DNA of 64,000 nt from Trema orientale (Eukaryota > Streptophyta > Magnoliopsida > Rosales > Cannabaceae), in contig JXTC01000243.1 of NCBI GenBank assembly GCA_002914845.1, positions 1 through 64,000 on the forward strand, written 5' to 3'. The notes beneath the pieces are model-generated. The model saw only the letters and a list, made by a program, of their open reading frames with translations. It did no database searches and was not told where the DNA came from. The position numbers and the translations under genes are program-made. Position 1 is the stretch's first letter. Every line of letters begins with the position of its first letter. Below, piece after piece: positions 9,925 to 22,074 of this stretch.

Positions 9925-12448
9925 CTACACTGCCAAAAGGTTCTTCCTTCGTACCTGCCTCCTCTCAGAAACACATCCTGAACCAACCAACGAGGTTATC
10001 CAAACGTGATCAGACCTTACAGACTCATCATCGTCGTTCCGGTGCCAACTCCAAAAGGCATGGGTTGAATTAACCATCTTTAGCTCGCCATGGCCGAAAC
10101 TTGCTTCACGGAATTCAGACCACTCAGGTTGTGGGTACAGGTACCTGTCCATTCCCAAGGGTCAATTTAAACTGAAGCTTTCATTAAGAAACGAATCAAT
10201 CCAAAGTCGAGCAATTACGCTACAAATGTTCTAGTTAAAATTACCCAAAGACTGGAAAGAATAATGAAAGTCCCAGCTTGTAATTTTCAATATATTAAAC
10301 TGAAAAAATGTAGCTTCCATCATCCTTTTCTCCTTCCATAATTTACAATAAATTGTAGCATAACGAGGCCCAAACAAACAGAACAGGAAAAATTGAAGTG
10401 ACTGGTTTGCAACTGTTTTAAGTCTGAATGTCACGTAAGATACTATATACTAGTAATCTTAACTTGGTCTTTTGGTTGTTTTTCTTTTCTGTATGCTATA
10501 TGACTCATTGGACAAAAGCAAAAATTTATACTTCCAACTCTTATAAACAAAGTAAGACATACCTGTGAGCTAAGCCTTCTCTGTTTCCTCCATCACCAAT
10601 GGTTATGTGAACAGCACCACAAGGATCCGATTTTCCATTATTGACACGCTTCTGTCAAATATAACATAACTGTTAATTGAGTGCCATAGATTTAAGCATC
10701 AAAAGAGTACCCAAACCAGCAAAAGCATACCGAGCGTTCATAAGCATGAACATGACCAGCAAGCACTATATCCACACCAGCAGCATAAAGCAATGGCTCC
10801 ATTGCAGCCATCATACCATCTCCCTCACCATGATGAGCCCTGTTACTACTGTACCATGGCACATGGAATAACACAATGAGCCAAGGCGTTTTTGTCCGGT
10901 CGACCTTTAAGAGATCAGCCTGACAAAGAGTGGCAGCGAATTCACATTATATGTATAACTGAACCTCCTTGATTTAATTATCTAATGTTCAATTTAGTGC
11001 ACATCGCAAAGAGGAAGGAATTTGACTGACTAACCTTCAACCACCAGTATTGATCAGAGTATTCATCATAGTCAGCATATGAACCAAGCATGATAACATG
11101 AATTCCTGCGACTTCAAAGGAGTAATACAGATTCGAACTTGACCCACTCTCCTTATACGGCATCTTCCACCTAGCATTATAAGATTCAAACCCATCCTTA
11201 ATAAATGGAATAAGCTCCCTTTCATGATTCCCCTCAGTTACCATCCACGGCCTAGCACTTGCAAAAGGCTGCACCAGCTCACCAAAAGTGTCCCACCTTC
11301 CCTGTACATAATCCGCATATGAAAGATCTCCAGGAAGCAGATGCACATCATATTTGCACAGGTCAATGTGGTCTAAGGTTGATTTGGTCCAGCCGGTTTG
11401 ACCCATATCCCCGGCCACGGCAAAAGTGATTGGAAACTGAGCAGGAGGGGTCTTGAGCTGAAGTTCTGGACCATCTCCTCCACACCGGTAAAAGTAAACA
11501 GTGTCATGTTCCAAAGGTCCAATGACTGTGTGGTGTATCTTTCCTGAACTATATAACAGATAATCATAAGAGGTGCTTTCCCCTTGAGCTACAGAGATGT
11601 ATCTTCCAGGTGATGTTCCGTACTCAACGATTGAAGGAGCATATTTATCTGCAGTGATCCAAGTGATTCTTATGTGGTTCTCTCCTGCTAAAGAAATGTG
11701 CACCTGGGATTGCAAATTCGTCTTGTCAAGTATAACAGAACAAATCTTCACCAAAACATGAGAATCAAAAGAATGCAGTTTTAAAAGTCAGGATCTTACA
11801 ATTCGACAAAACGGTAACAATTAGTCCAAGAACCACGACTTCATTGAAACCCAAGTACCTAAACTGTATAAACTTCATCCTCAAATGAGCACCATCGAAT
11901 TCAATACTGACAACCCATTTTCTTAATCCAGAAACTTTTTACAATGTTTTACTTATCAAGTCTTATGCATCCCAAAGCAAAGGTCTGGACTTTGGATTAC
12001 ATCCAATTGAAGCAACCCTATACGAAATTACAATTACAAAGACAATCCCAGAAATGATTCCAAAAGCTCAAGTTAAAGTTACATTCAAAGCATTTTTTTT
12101 TTTTAAAAAAAAAAAAAAGGAAAATGAATTTATACCCAATAGAACAAATGCACAAATGCACAAATGAGCAAAGATTCTAATCAGATAATAGGAAAACAAA
12201 ACTCGCAAGGTCAAAACCCAGATTATCAAGATGAAGAGAAAAAATCTGTTTGTTTCCCGAGAAAACTTCGTTAAAATGAAAAAAAAAGGGGTTCACCACA
12301 CCTGGTTTGGATGAGAAGAGGGTTTTGGGTTCCATGGGAAACGAAGTGTTGGTCGAGGTGGAGGTCGGACGTAGTCGGCTTCGACTGTGACGACAATGGC
12401 GGAGATGAGGGAAAGTAGCGTGAGGACTCCGACTGCTTTTGCGACCAT
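9925..12448 (-). CDS. Purple acid phosphatase, copy 1
   Basis: The five minus-strand exons are 12302-12448, 11035-11703, 10731-10919, 10563-10651 and 9925-10144 (147/669/189/89/220 nt), giving 437 aa. The first 24 or so residues form a hydrophobic signal peptide ending before ADYVRPPP, so the protein should be secreted or vacuolar. A fibronectin-like N-domain precedes the catalytic domain. All seven metal ligands of the family are visible: D148 (AGDMG), D175 and Y178 (GDLSY), N208 (GNHE), H291 (LFHVPWY), and H328 and H330 (GHVHAYER). Family enzymes hydrolyse phosphate monoesters with an Fe-metal centre and help in phosphate scavenging. Length and the DYVRPPPR start resemble the Arabidopsis PAP18/20/21/22 group. 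A tandem paralogue lies 2.7 kb upstream with the same exon sizes. Confidence 0.93.
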
Positions 12449-14027
12449 CTTTAATTTGTTCTTCTCCGCAACTATGAAAATTCATTATCGTCACCAAACT
12501 CAGTATATCAATATCAAATAACAGAGCTCCATTATTTTGGAATATTTTTATTTTTTAACCACTTTTTAATGCCTTTCCTCCTCGAGAAGACAACTGATTC
12601 AATTATTTATTTCTTCATGGTTCACGCAGGACATGAACACTTTGGATGAAATTACAATTACATCCTTTCATTATGATAAAATTACAATGATATCTCGTTG
12701 ACCATAGATATTTACATTGACGGCCTCCTTTACTGGTCAAGTAGGACTAAAATATCACTTTTGACAATTGTTGTTTTAAATTATGAATATAATTATCAAA
12801 AAAAAAATTAATTGTTAGATTTTTTTTTTGAGCAAAAATTAATTTTTAGATTTCAAATCTAATAATTCGAATTAAATATACTCCATAACGAATTCAAATA
12901 GGAGTTAAATTATAATATTTATTTTTGTAACCATTCAATTGAAATATAACAGTCATTTCTATCCATAGCGAATAAAAATAATTTATTGTACATCTTGTCA
13001 TACCAAATTTCATTATACTTTAAAATAATATCATTTGATTTTGATGAATTATCTAATATTTATTAATAAAGGTGAGCAGATTTTTGCTTAATCCCCTAAA
13101 CCAAACTAATCTGTGCGGTATGATGTGGTTAGTTTCTTTCGTGGTATAGTTTGGGGGCTAACTTTTCTTTACCATCATAGTATGATTTGGAATGCAGAAT
13201 AAGATTTATATCTCTGCAATTAATCGCACCATACCGCATTAAATGTAATACTAATTTTAAAAATATTTTCATACATAAATTTTGCATTTATATACAAATA
13301 TATATATAAATTAGAAACCAAAGTCTAATATATTTAAGTATCCTTCCAAATAACATTACTACTTTTAGAAGGATATTTATTTTGAATTTTAAATATTTAG
13401 ATTTTAATTTATCAATTGGATTATATCTTATTAAGATCTTAATTGAACAAGTCCGCGTTTATTACTTTCTTAAATATTTCTAAATGTTGTGTTTATTCTT
13501 AAATATCTTTTTAGTAGTTATGACCGTACTCACCCATATCTACTAACATCTCTTTATTATAAAAGTTGTCTTTATATTACAAAATCATCGAATATGTTAG
13601 GATCTCAATTATAGTACTAATTTCTTAGGATCTCAATTATAGTACTAATTTCTTAATATAAACTTAAGAATGTTGTTGTTATTGTTTTTTTTTTTTAACC
13701 AAGTTATCTTTCCAAAAATTCTCTCAAAAAAAAAAAGTTATCTTTCCAAAAAAAAAAAGTGTTTGCAACGGACCTTATTGCTACAGATGTTTTTTTCTTG
13801 TTAAAGGATAGCAGGGGAGGCTCTTGTAATTTTGTTCTAAGAATTAGAACAATGTTGTCCATTTTCTCACTAAGTTTAGTTCTTCTTTAAATTCTGTCAT
13901 GATTGGTTGGAAGAAATTAAAAATTATATCGATTTACCTTAAAAATGAATTTCCTTTTTCAGATCAAAAAATTATATATTCTTGAGAAATTGAATCTTAC
14001 CAATAAAATTAAATTAATATGAGGAGT

Positions 14028-14115
14028 GCTAAATATACTTTCTTTCTCACTATCTTTTATACTCTCCAGTCTCTTTGTCTGACACGTAACTTCCACTATT
14101 TAATTTAATATTTTA
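14028..14115. repeat. Fragment of a dispersed MITE-like repeat
   Basis: The phrase 'TATACTCTCCAGTCTCT...TGACACGTA' matches the reverse complement of the segment at 53033-53205, which looks like the more complete copy. Confidence 0.45.
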
Positions 14116-14322
14116 ATAATGCAACAAACCGCAATAGTGGAAAATTCGACAAACCGCGAATATAAACTAAATAAACCAAACCAAACGGCTTAAATTTTCT
14201 AAATGATTGGTCAGTTTTGGAAAAAAAAAATAAATAAATAAAATTTGGGGCTCTTAGCAAAATGACCAAATTTTGGATTTATTTCAAAGAAATGTTCATC
14301 CAAATATAGTAACAAAACAATA

Positions 14323-14543
14323 CTCGATCGTTTCGCTATAAAAAGAAAAAATTAGACATTTAATAAAACAGGTGTAAACTCTACTTCCTAAAAAAGAGTT
14401 GTAAGTTTTGGAACTAAAACCAACCCGACCTTCTCGATCGTTTCGCTATAAAAAGAAAAAATTAGACATTTAATAAAACAAGGTGTAAACTCTACTTCCT
14501 AAAAAAGAGTTGTAAGTTTTGGAACTAAAACCAACCCGACCTT
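14323..14543. repeat. Tandem duplication of a 110-bp unit
   Basis: Two head-to-tail copies (14323-14432 and 14433-14543) run from CTCGATCGTTTCGC to CAACCCGACCTT. They differ by one inserted A in an A-run, so the duplication is very recent. There is no n at the junction, unlike the repeat at 4014. Confidence 0.9.
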
Positions 14544-15162
14544 CTGCTCAAAAAAATAAAAAAATAAGAAAAAACAACCCGACCTACCAACCAAACGAAG
14601 GAAAAAAAAATCATATTCATATGTATATTTCTTTACTTTTATAAAGTCATTTTTAATTTGTTGTATGATTAGACTTAAAGTATACTCCACCAATTTAACT
14701 TGAGATCAAAATTACATTTAACTTGAGATCAAAATTACTTTTCATTAATAAAGTTCTTAAACTATTTTTATATGAAGATTGTCTATATTTAAATGATTAT
14801 CATTTGTATAGATTTAAATAATGATCGATGCTTTGTTTCCTCTTTACTTGATTTAATATCCCAATTTTAATATCTTAGAAGAGATGAAGATTGATTAAAC
14901 AATATACTCCATTAAGAGCGAAATAGAGCTAGTAGAGAGTTGATTTTTAACTCCAACAGTAGTCTAATATATAGAACTTAGTTTCATCGTCCTCCCAAAC
15001 AAATCAAAGGACAATGGTATTTCAAATTGTTTAAGCAGCCACGCTGGACTCATATAGCTATAACATATTCTTCTTGGCTATGCTAATATTTACATAAAAT
15101 TCTTAGCAAGATCAACTTCATCTTCATATAATCCGGGCCAAACCGACTCTGCTTAGTAACTT

Positions 15163-17883
15163 CTATGGTTCCAAAAGTATCTTCCTCAGTTCATGTCCCT
15201 TCTCAGCAACACATCCTGAACTTACCAATGAGTTTATCCAGACTTGATCAGACCTTACAGGCTCATCATCGTCGTTTCTGTGCCAACTCCAAAAGGCATG
15301 AGTTGAATTCATCATCTTCAGCTCACCATGGCCAAAACTTGCTTCGCGGAATTCAGACCACTCTGGTTGTGGGTTTAGGTACCTGTCCAGTTCCAAGGAT
15401 TCAATGAAATTTAAGCCACAAGTAAGTTACAAATCAATCAGGCGACAAGTGAATACCACGTAAATGTTTCATTTTAAATGCAAAGACTGAAAATTTTAGC
15501 CTGTATTTCTCAAAATCATAAACTGAACTTCTTCTTTTTTCCCCACCTATCATTTCAGGGAAGTAAAGCAGTTCTTTATGAAGTAAGGCACAACTAAGGT
15601 CCAAACAGAAAGAACAGGGATGAAAAAAGTGACTTGTTTTGCACGGTTTCAACTAACTTAAGATGCTAATTAGTGAAAAAGACTCCTTAGACCCTTGATG
15701 GAAAACGTTTTACAAGTAAACTAAACTTAGGTTTTTTGTTGTTTATCTTTTCTAGATAGGGACCATTTTCATAAGCTGAAAATTTAAAAGCTATGACAAA
15801 AGAAGCCATACTTGCGAGCTAAGCCTTCTCCATTTCCTCCATCACCAATGGTTATGTGAACAGCACCACAAGGATCTGGTCTTCCATTATTCACACGTTT
15901 CTGTCAAACAGAATAAAATTGTTAACCAACAAGTGCATAAATTTGAACTAAAAAGAAAACTAAAACCAGCAAAGGCATACCGAGCGTTCGTAAGCATGAA
16001 CATGGCCAGCAAGCACTATATCCACACTAGCAGCATAAAGCAATGGTTCCATTGCTGCCATCATGTGATCTCCTTCACCTTGATGAGCCTTATTACTATT
16101 GTACCATGGCACATGGAAGAGCACAACGAGCCATGGCGTCTTTTTCCGGTCCACCTTTAAAAGATCAGCCTATTTTGACAAAGTAGGACAGCAAATTCTC
16201 ATTATATGCATAACTGAACTGTCATTAGCTTAATCAACCAATGTTCAACTCAGTGCACTTTGAAAAGAGGATGGAATGTTGACTGACTAACCTTCAACCA
16301 CCTGTATTGATCAGAGTATTCATCATAGTCGGTGTATGAACCAAGCATGATAAGATGAATTCCTGCAACTTCAAAAGAGTAATAAAGATTCGAACTCGAT
16401 CCACTCTCCTCGTACGGCATCTTCCACCTAGCATTATAAGATTCAAATCCACTACTTATAAATGGAATAATCTCCTTTTCATGGTTCCCTTCTGTTACCA
16501 TCCAAGGCCTTGCACTTGCAAGAGGCTGCACAAGCTCACCAAAGGTGTCCCACTTTCTCTGCACATAATTAGCATAGGAAAGATCTCCAGGAAGCAAATG
16601 CACATCATATTTGCACTGATCAATGTGGTCTAAGGTTGATTTGGTCCAGCCAGTCTGACCCAAATCCCCTGCCACAGCGAAAGTGACTGGAAACTGAGCC
16701 GGAGGAGTCTTGAGCTGAAACTCTTGACCGTCTCCTCCACAGCGATAAAAGTAAACAGTGTCATGTTCCAAAGGTCCAATGACAGTGTGGTGTATCTTTC
16801 CTGAACTATAAAACATATAATCATAAGAAGTACTTTCCCCTTGAGCCACAGATTCGTATCTGCCAGATGATGTTCCGTATTCAACGACTGAAGCAGCAGA
16901 TTTATCATCAGTGATCCATGTGATTCGCATATGGTTTTCTTCTGCTAAAGAGATGTGCACCTGGAATTGCCATTTGTAAAGATGTGATAGTAATTACTAT
17001 GCACAAGTTGGAATGTCAATATGTCCAAAATTTCAACTCCATTAATGAGTATCAACAAACTAAGTAACTAGTTAGTCTATGAACTACAAATTCGATGAAA
17101 TCCGAGGACCTAGAGTGTATAAACTTCAGCTTAAAATGAATAACATCAATTCATAAGTGTTATTAATATGTTTTAGCTTATACATCCAATTAGTGTTCTG
17201 CAGGACTTTCAACTAAGAGAAAAGAAAAAGCTTCAAAATACATAGAATTGAACCAAGTCTATACTAAATCTCTGTCTTCCTTATTTAAAATTCAATATAC
17301 CTACAAAGACAATCCCAGAAATAATTTCAAAGCTCAAGTCAAAGTGACATATAATATGTATATATACGTATATATAATATGTAAAGCTAGGAATAACACT
17401 AGTACCCAGCTGTTTCATGGAAAGGAAAAACTTACTAGGCATGCCCTATTATCTTAATTCACTTGTACAAAATACAATCCATTAGCCTAAAACAATAGAG
17501 AAATCAGTAAAAGGAAAGTGATGAAAGATATCCCAGAAACTGATTATCAAATAATTCTTGAAAAAAAAAAAAACAGAATAAGCGGAGACCAAATTGCACA
17601 ATTGAGCAAAATTTGAGTCAGATCATAAAAAATCAGCAAACCCAGTTCAGGGATTATCAAAATGAGCACAAAAATATGTTTGTTTCCCGAGAAAAATGGA
17701 TAAACACAAAAAAAAAAAAAGAAAAAAAAAAGTAACCTGCTGGGGCTGAGAAGACGGTCTCGAGTTCCATGGAAAGTGAAGGGTTTCTCGAGGCGGAGGT
17801 CGAACGTAGTCGGCTTCGACTTTGACGAGAATCGCCGTAGAGACCAAACAAAGTACGATGATGAGGACTGGTTTTGGATCCAT
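15163..17883 (-). CDS. Purple acid phosphatase, copy 2
   Basis: The minus-strand exons are 17737-17883, 16292-16960, 15981-16169, 15812-15900 and 15163-15382. Their lengths are identical to copy 1 (147/669/189/89/220 nt), again giving 437 aa. It has a hydrophobic signal peptide before ADYVRPPP. Metal ligands are all retained: GDLG, GDLSY, GNHE, LFHVPWY and GHVHAYER. Differences from copy 1 include YAN instead of YAD right after the GDLSY ligands, and GLARK instead of GLAHR at the exon 4/5 junction. Copy 2 has a basic, charged start to the signal peptide. Introns are slightly longer than in copy 1 (intron 1 is 776 against 598 bp). It is likely a functional secreted or vacuolar phosphatase that arose by tandem duplication. 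Confidence 0.92.
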
Positions 17884-18279
17884 CTTTGAATTTCTTTTTT
17901 TTTTTTTCTTTTTTTCTTTTTTGGTTTCGTTAAGATTAATATTTGGTACTTGTTCTTGTATTAGTAGTCTTGTAGTTAGTTTGGTTGTACTCACTGCGGA
18001 GTCCGTGACAAAGATCAGATTTCTAAATCTAGTACTGTTGCGACCATTATTCCAATTTGGGAATCTTTCAATAATCAGAATTACTAAATTGCCTTTTCGT
18101 CGTTTGATATATAAAATTCATAAAACGACTCCTGCTTTTTTGTCTGTTGAGAGTGGAAGACTACTTGTTTAATCAAAAGCATGTCCCGTGAGACTCGGAA
18201 ATAATTTTAAGAAGGGAACAAACAACAACTAAGGAAAAGAAGCCTACCTTTTTCCAAATTTTCAAATATGTGTTCTTAG

Positions 18280-18311
<32 letters not shown>

Positions 18312-19866
18312 CACGTAAAGAGAAGAGAATTTCATTCAACCGACAAAGTAACACAGGCCAAGACCAGGAACGAGTAACAACACAACAAAAGGAGAGGAAC
18401 ATCCCTCACAGCCAAGGCATATAGTTCTGGCAAACCGAAGGAGGGATATTCAGTATATCAATGACTTCGCCAACAATCCTTGATTTATGTGTATAAATTT
18501 TGTACCCTTAATATTTTCTCTAATGAGATTTAGGCACTTGCACGCTTTATTATTTCGTATTAGCTGATCCGATTAATAAAGTCTCTAGGACTTGTTCTCT
18601 TTAAAAAGAGTGTTGCGAAACTGAAAAAGGTCATCGACATTTTTTGCACTAAATATAAGAGTGACTTGCTTTACATTGTCAACTTTTATATATAAATATT
18701 ATAGAACTCTCTATTATTTTAACTTTTATTTTTTTAGGTAAATAAATATGCTATTATAAAAAATAATAATAACCAGCCCAATTGAAAGAAGAAAGTCCTC
18801 CGATAGATTATTTAGCCTTCACCACAAGCTGATAGCTTATGTGGAAAAATCAGTGTGAGTTTTGGACTTCACCCTTTAAGTATTAATCCCTAATGTGTAA
18901 CCACTACTACGAAAATTGTATCAAAAAAAAAAATTAATTGGTCCTCTACTCTTATGATTATCTTAACCAGACTAAATGTAATTGGTTGATCAAAATATCA
19001 AGCAAAAAAAAAAAAAAAAACTAAATGCATCCAACAACAGTACTGTAACAATAATCTTATATGACAGAAAATAGATAAATAACCTAAAGCTTTGAAATTT
19101 ATAACTAAGAGAGATTTAAGAATTCCAAAATTCTCTCACTTCCAAACACCTTTAAAGAACAAAAAATTGTACCTAAGCATGCTGCGAAACAAAAGCTTCA
19201 AATCTTAAAATATATGTATATATACATGTATTTGATTAAAACTGAAATTAAATCCAATTGATACAAGTAAAACCTAATAAAAACTACATTTGGGTAAAAT
19301 ATTTATGTTCTTTCAAACATGTTTGAGAATGGTTAATGAGGATAATTTTGGAATCTTGAATCAATTTCTCCCAGTCTCACCAGGGAGAATTTGTTATAAA
19401 TTTGAATTGTGAAAGCAGTTATAGAATTACTGATTAGTTTTAATGTAATTTTCATTATTAGGCAGTAACTAGTTTAGATCCTTTCCGTGACTAAAATATT
19501 ATATTTATCTTAGGACGATAATAAAGACCTAATTTATTTAGTTAACGATGGTCTAGTTGTTGTGTCTTTTAAATTAGGTGTTACCTGTGACAAAAGTATT
19601 TTATTAGAGCTTAAATGTGATCAAGTTGACAATATCAAATCCGTGAAAGCAACAGCATAGTTATCAAAGTCATAGATTTGGACTCTCCTAGTTAGATCTA
19701 TAGAGTGTCGTATAGAGATTTTAGTCCTAAATTTTTTCATACACATACGAATTTTTACCTTTAAATATTTAGAAAACCTCCGTGTGAGGAGGATGGTATA
19801 TATATATTGCTCTCTATAATTAATCAGGCAAAAAAGAGGTGAAAAAAAAAAAACTATAACAACAAA

Positions 19867-20235
19867 CACTAAAAAAAGAAATTCTTATTACTTTTGGTGA
19901 TGACAAAAAATTGTAATTAAAAGTGATAAATTCGTAACTAAAAAAGTGTAATCATCCATATGTCATAACTAAAAGTCCATAATTAACAATTTTAGTTACA
20001 AAAATGATAATTTATAGTGACTAAATATACTTTTAGTCACAATATTTAGTCACAACAAATTTCATGATTATAAACAAAATTTTGTGATTAAAAAGATATT
20101 AGTAGTAACTTATGACTAAATATTATCTTTTAGTCACAAAAATTATTAGTTGTTACTAAATGTCACCTATAGTCATAAAAAAATTTGTAGTGACTAAAAA
20201 GTTTTCACCAAATGATAATTTTTTTTTGGGTAGTG
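19867..20235. mobile_element. Small non-autonomous CACTA-type element
   Basis: The left end is CACTAAAAAAAG and the right end, reverse-complemented, is CACTACCCAAAAAAAA. The interior is packed with short subterminal motifs in both orientations (TAGTGACTAAA, TTTTAGTCACAA, about ten copies), typical of CACTA elements. No clear 3-bp target-site duplication is visible (AAA against AAG). Length is 369 bp, with no coding capacity. Confidence 0.65.
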
Positions 20236-21220
20236 AAGGAAATGAGAGAGTGAAAAAAAAAAATTATGGGCTTGACTAGTTTGTAATTGGAAAACTGTAT
20301 TTTTAGAAAGGGTGAATTGGAATCAATAATCTGGATTTAGCTAGTGAAAATATGATTGGTCACACCATCTATTTATTCTTTTGAAGAAAAAATAAATTTA
20401 AAATTTCTCTTTTGGAATTGATTTGCTTATAGGACATGGCATAAATTACATTCAAAAAACGAGTATTTATAAGAAAAATGTCCATTTTCTCTCGATCAAT
20501 TGAAAAATTTGGTCTTTTCACAATTATTAAATAAATAGCCATTTTATGATTTTATTTTGATAAATGAGTCAATCACCTTTTTTTAGTTGATCTATTTTTC
20601 AGCAAATAGAGGTAAATAAGAAGTGGGATTGAGATGAAATTGGTATTTGACACGATGAATTGCTATTAAAATTGGAACTGAGATGAACTAATATATCTTC
20701 TCTCTATATAGATAAAATCGTAGATGGAATTTACACTAGTTTTCCAAAACTATCACCCACCTACCTTGTTGCAAACCCCGACAAATACACTACACCACCT
20801 ACAAAACATGACGACTAGCCTTAAGCCCATATCTGCAACACCGCCAACAGTTGCAAATCGTGATGTGGAGCCTTCAACCGAGATCCCCGATGCTACCTCC
20901 ACCTAGATTGGCGATACCACTTCTACCCAAAAACTACGATGCCACCATTGCCTGCAAACTACAATGCTGAGCTCTCAATCAAGATCTGTGATATCATAAT
21001 CGGCAATTGCTCGTGCCTCCAGATCCGTGTTTAGAGAGGAATGTGTTATCTTTCTAATAAAGGCTATTTTTGGCTGGGTCGTATTTTGGTCAATATTTTC
21101 AAAAAAAAAAAAAAAATCGTGCTAGGTGTCTTTTTCTTAAAAAAAAAAAATCCCAAAAAATCATTTTGGCCCAAATTAACTCCAAGTTAGGTCAATTTTT
21201 GGAATAAATTAGCTGTATGC

Positions 21221-21375
21221 TATTTTTTTTCTCATTAATTAAATCTACTACTATACCAATTTTTTAAAATAAATTCTTAATGAATTCTTGACGAATTCTT
21301 GAATGATTCCTGACATTGGCGGTGTTCTTGACGAATTCTTGATGAATTTCTGACGGATTATTGATGATCTTAATT
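21221..21375 (-). repeat. Dispersed repeat with TTCTTGACGAA minisatellite
   Basis: A conserved flank (CTCATTAATTAAATCTAC) is followed by AATTCTTGATGAATTCTTGACG-type 11-bp units. The same arrangement occurs in reverse complement at 52680-52925, so this is a dispersed family and not chance low complexity. Confidence 0.65.
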
Positions 21376-22074
21376 GTCTCATATTGTAAAAAAATACTTT
21401 TTAATTTCACTTAATGCATATTTTTGTGTTATACATTTCATGTATAAAATATAGCTAGCATACATTTATAATGTAAATTTACATCTATGCTATACATTTT
21501 AAATTGTAAATTTTTAAGTATAATTTTTATTCATAAAATATGTAACACCATGGCACATGTATCTGAAAATAAGTATTGACGAAATAAGAATAAAAGCTGT
21601 ATTTTCAGAGCCTTATAGTCAAATAATTGAATTTTGGACCGAATTTAAATAAATGTCTATTTTTTAAATATTATAGTAAAATGTTCGGTATATATACTTA
21701 TATACAAAGTGTAAAATATTATATACCAAGCATACAAATTTATATACTCAGTATATTAACTGAAATCGATAGATATACTTATCTACTAAGTATAAAAACA
21801 TATATACTTAGTTATTTAGCTATAAAATTTAAAAAATGAACATCTATTATCAAATTTAAAATATTATTCATTCACTTGAATTTTTCGTATTTTTATGAAA
21901 CCAAGGCCCATTTTCCGAATCCAAGGCCCATAATGGGGCCACTGGGCGAAAAGTCCCCTTTGATTATTACCCTGAGATTGAAATTGAATCTGATGTGCCC
22001 TAATCTAAATCCCCAAATTTAAATCTCTGCAATCGCCAAACAGCCCCATAAAACCGATCGTGAGAGAGACAACT

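Larger units (their letters stand above)
12449..15162. other. Intergenic between the two phosphatase genes
   Basis: This 2.7 kb AT-rich spacer holds the promoter of copy 1, a possible hAT remnant beginning near 13068 (TAAAGGTGAGCAGA, then TGTGCGGTATGATG-type phrases and CAAACCAAACGG near 14190), a 29-bp tandem duplication near 13600-13657, half of a dispersed repeat at 14028-14115 and a 110-bp tandem duplication at 14323-14543. No gene was seen. Confidence 0.5.
17884..22074. other. Intergenic, transposon remnants
   Basis: No gene was supported. Contents are a possible retroelement tail near 18310-18470 (AGAGAATTTCATTCAACC... phrase), a small CACTA element (19867-20235), a Pro/Thr-rich open frame at 20724-20906 without family signal, a minisatellite-bearing repeat (21221-21375), a GTATACATTT-type repeat (about 21400-21560) and a dispersed segment at 21610-21690 that resembles 61560-61650. 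Confidence 0.5.

Noticed and set aside
17822-18172. Plus-strand 116-residue frame
   Set aside because: It is antisense to the signal-peptide exon and leader of phosphatase copy 2.
20724-20906. Pro/Thr-rich 60-residue frame
   Set aside because: It is short, with no family signal. Related phrases continue out of frame, so it is likely repeat debris.
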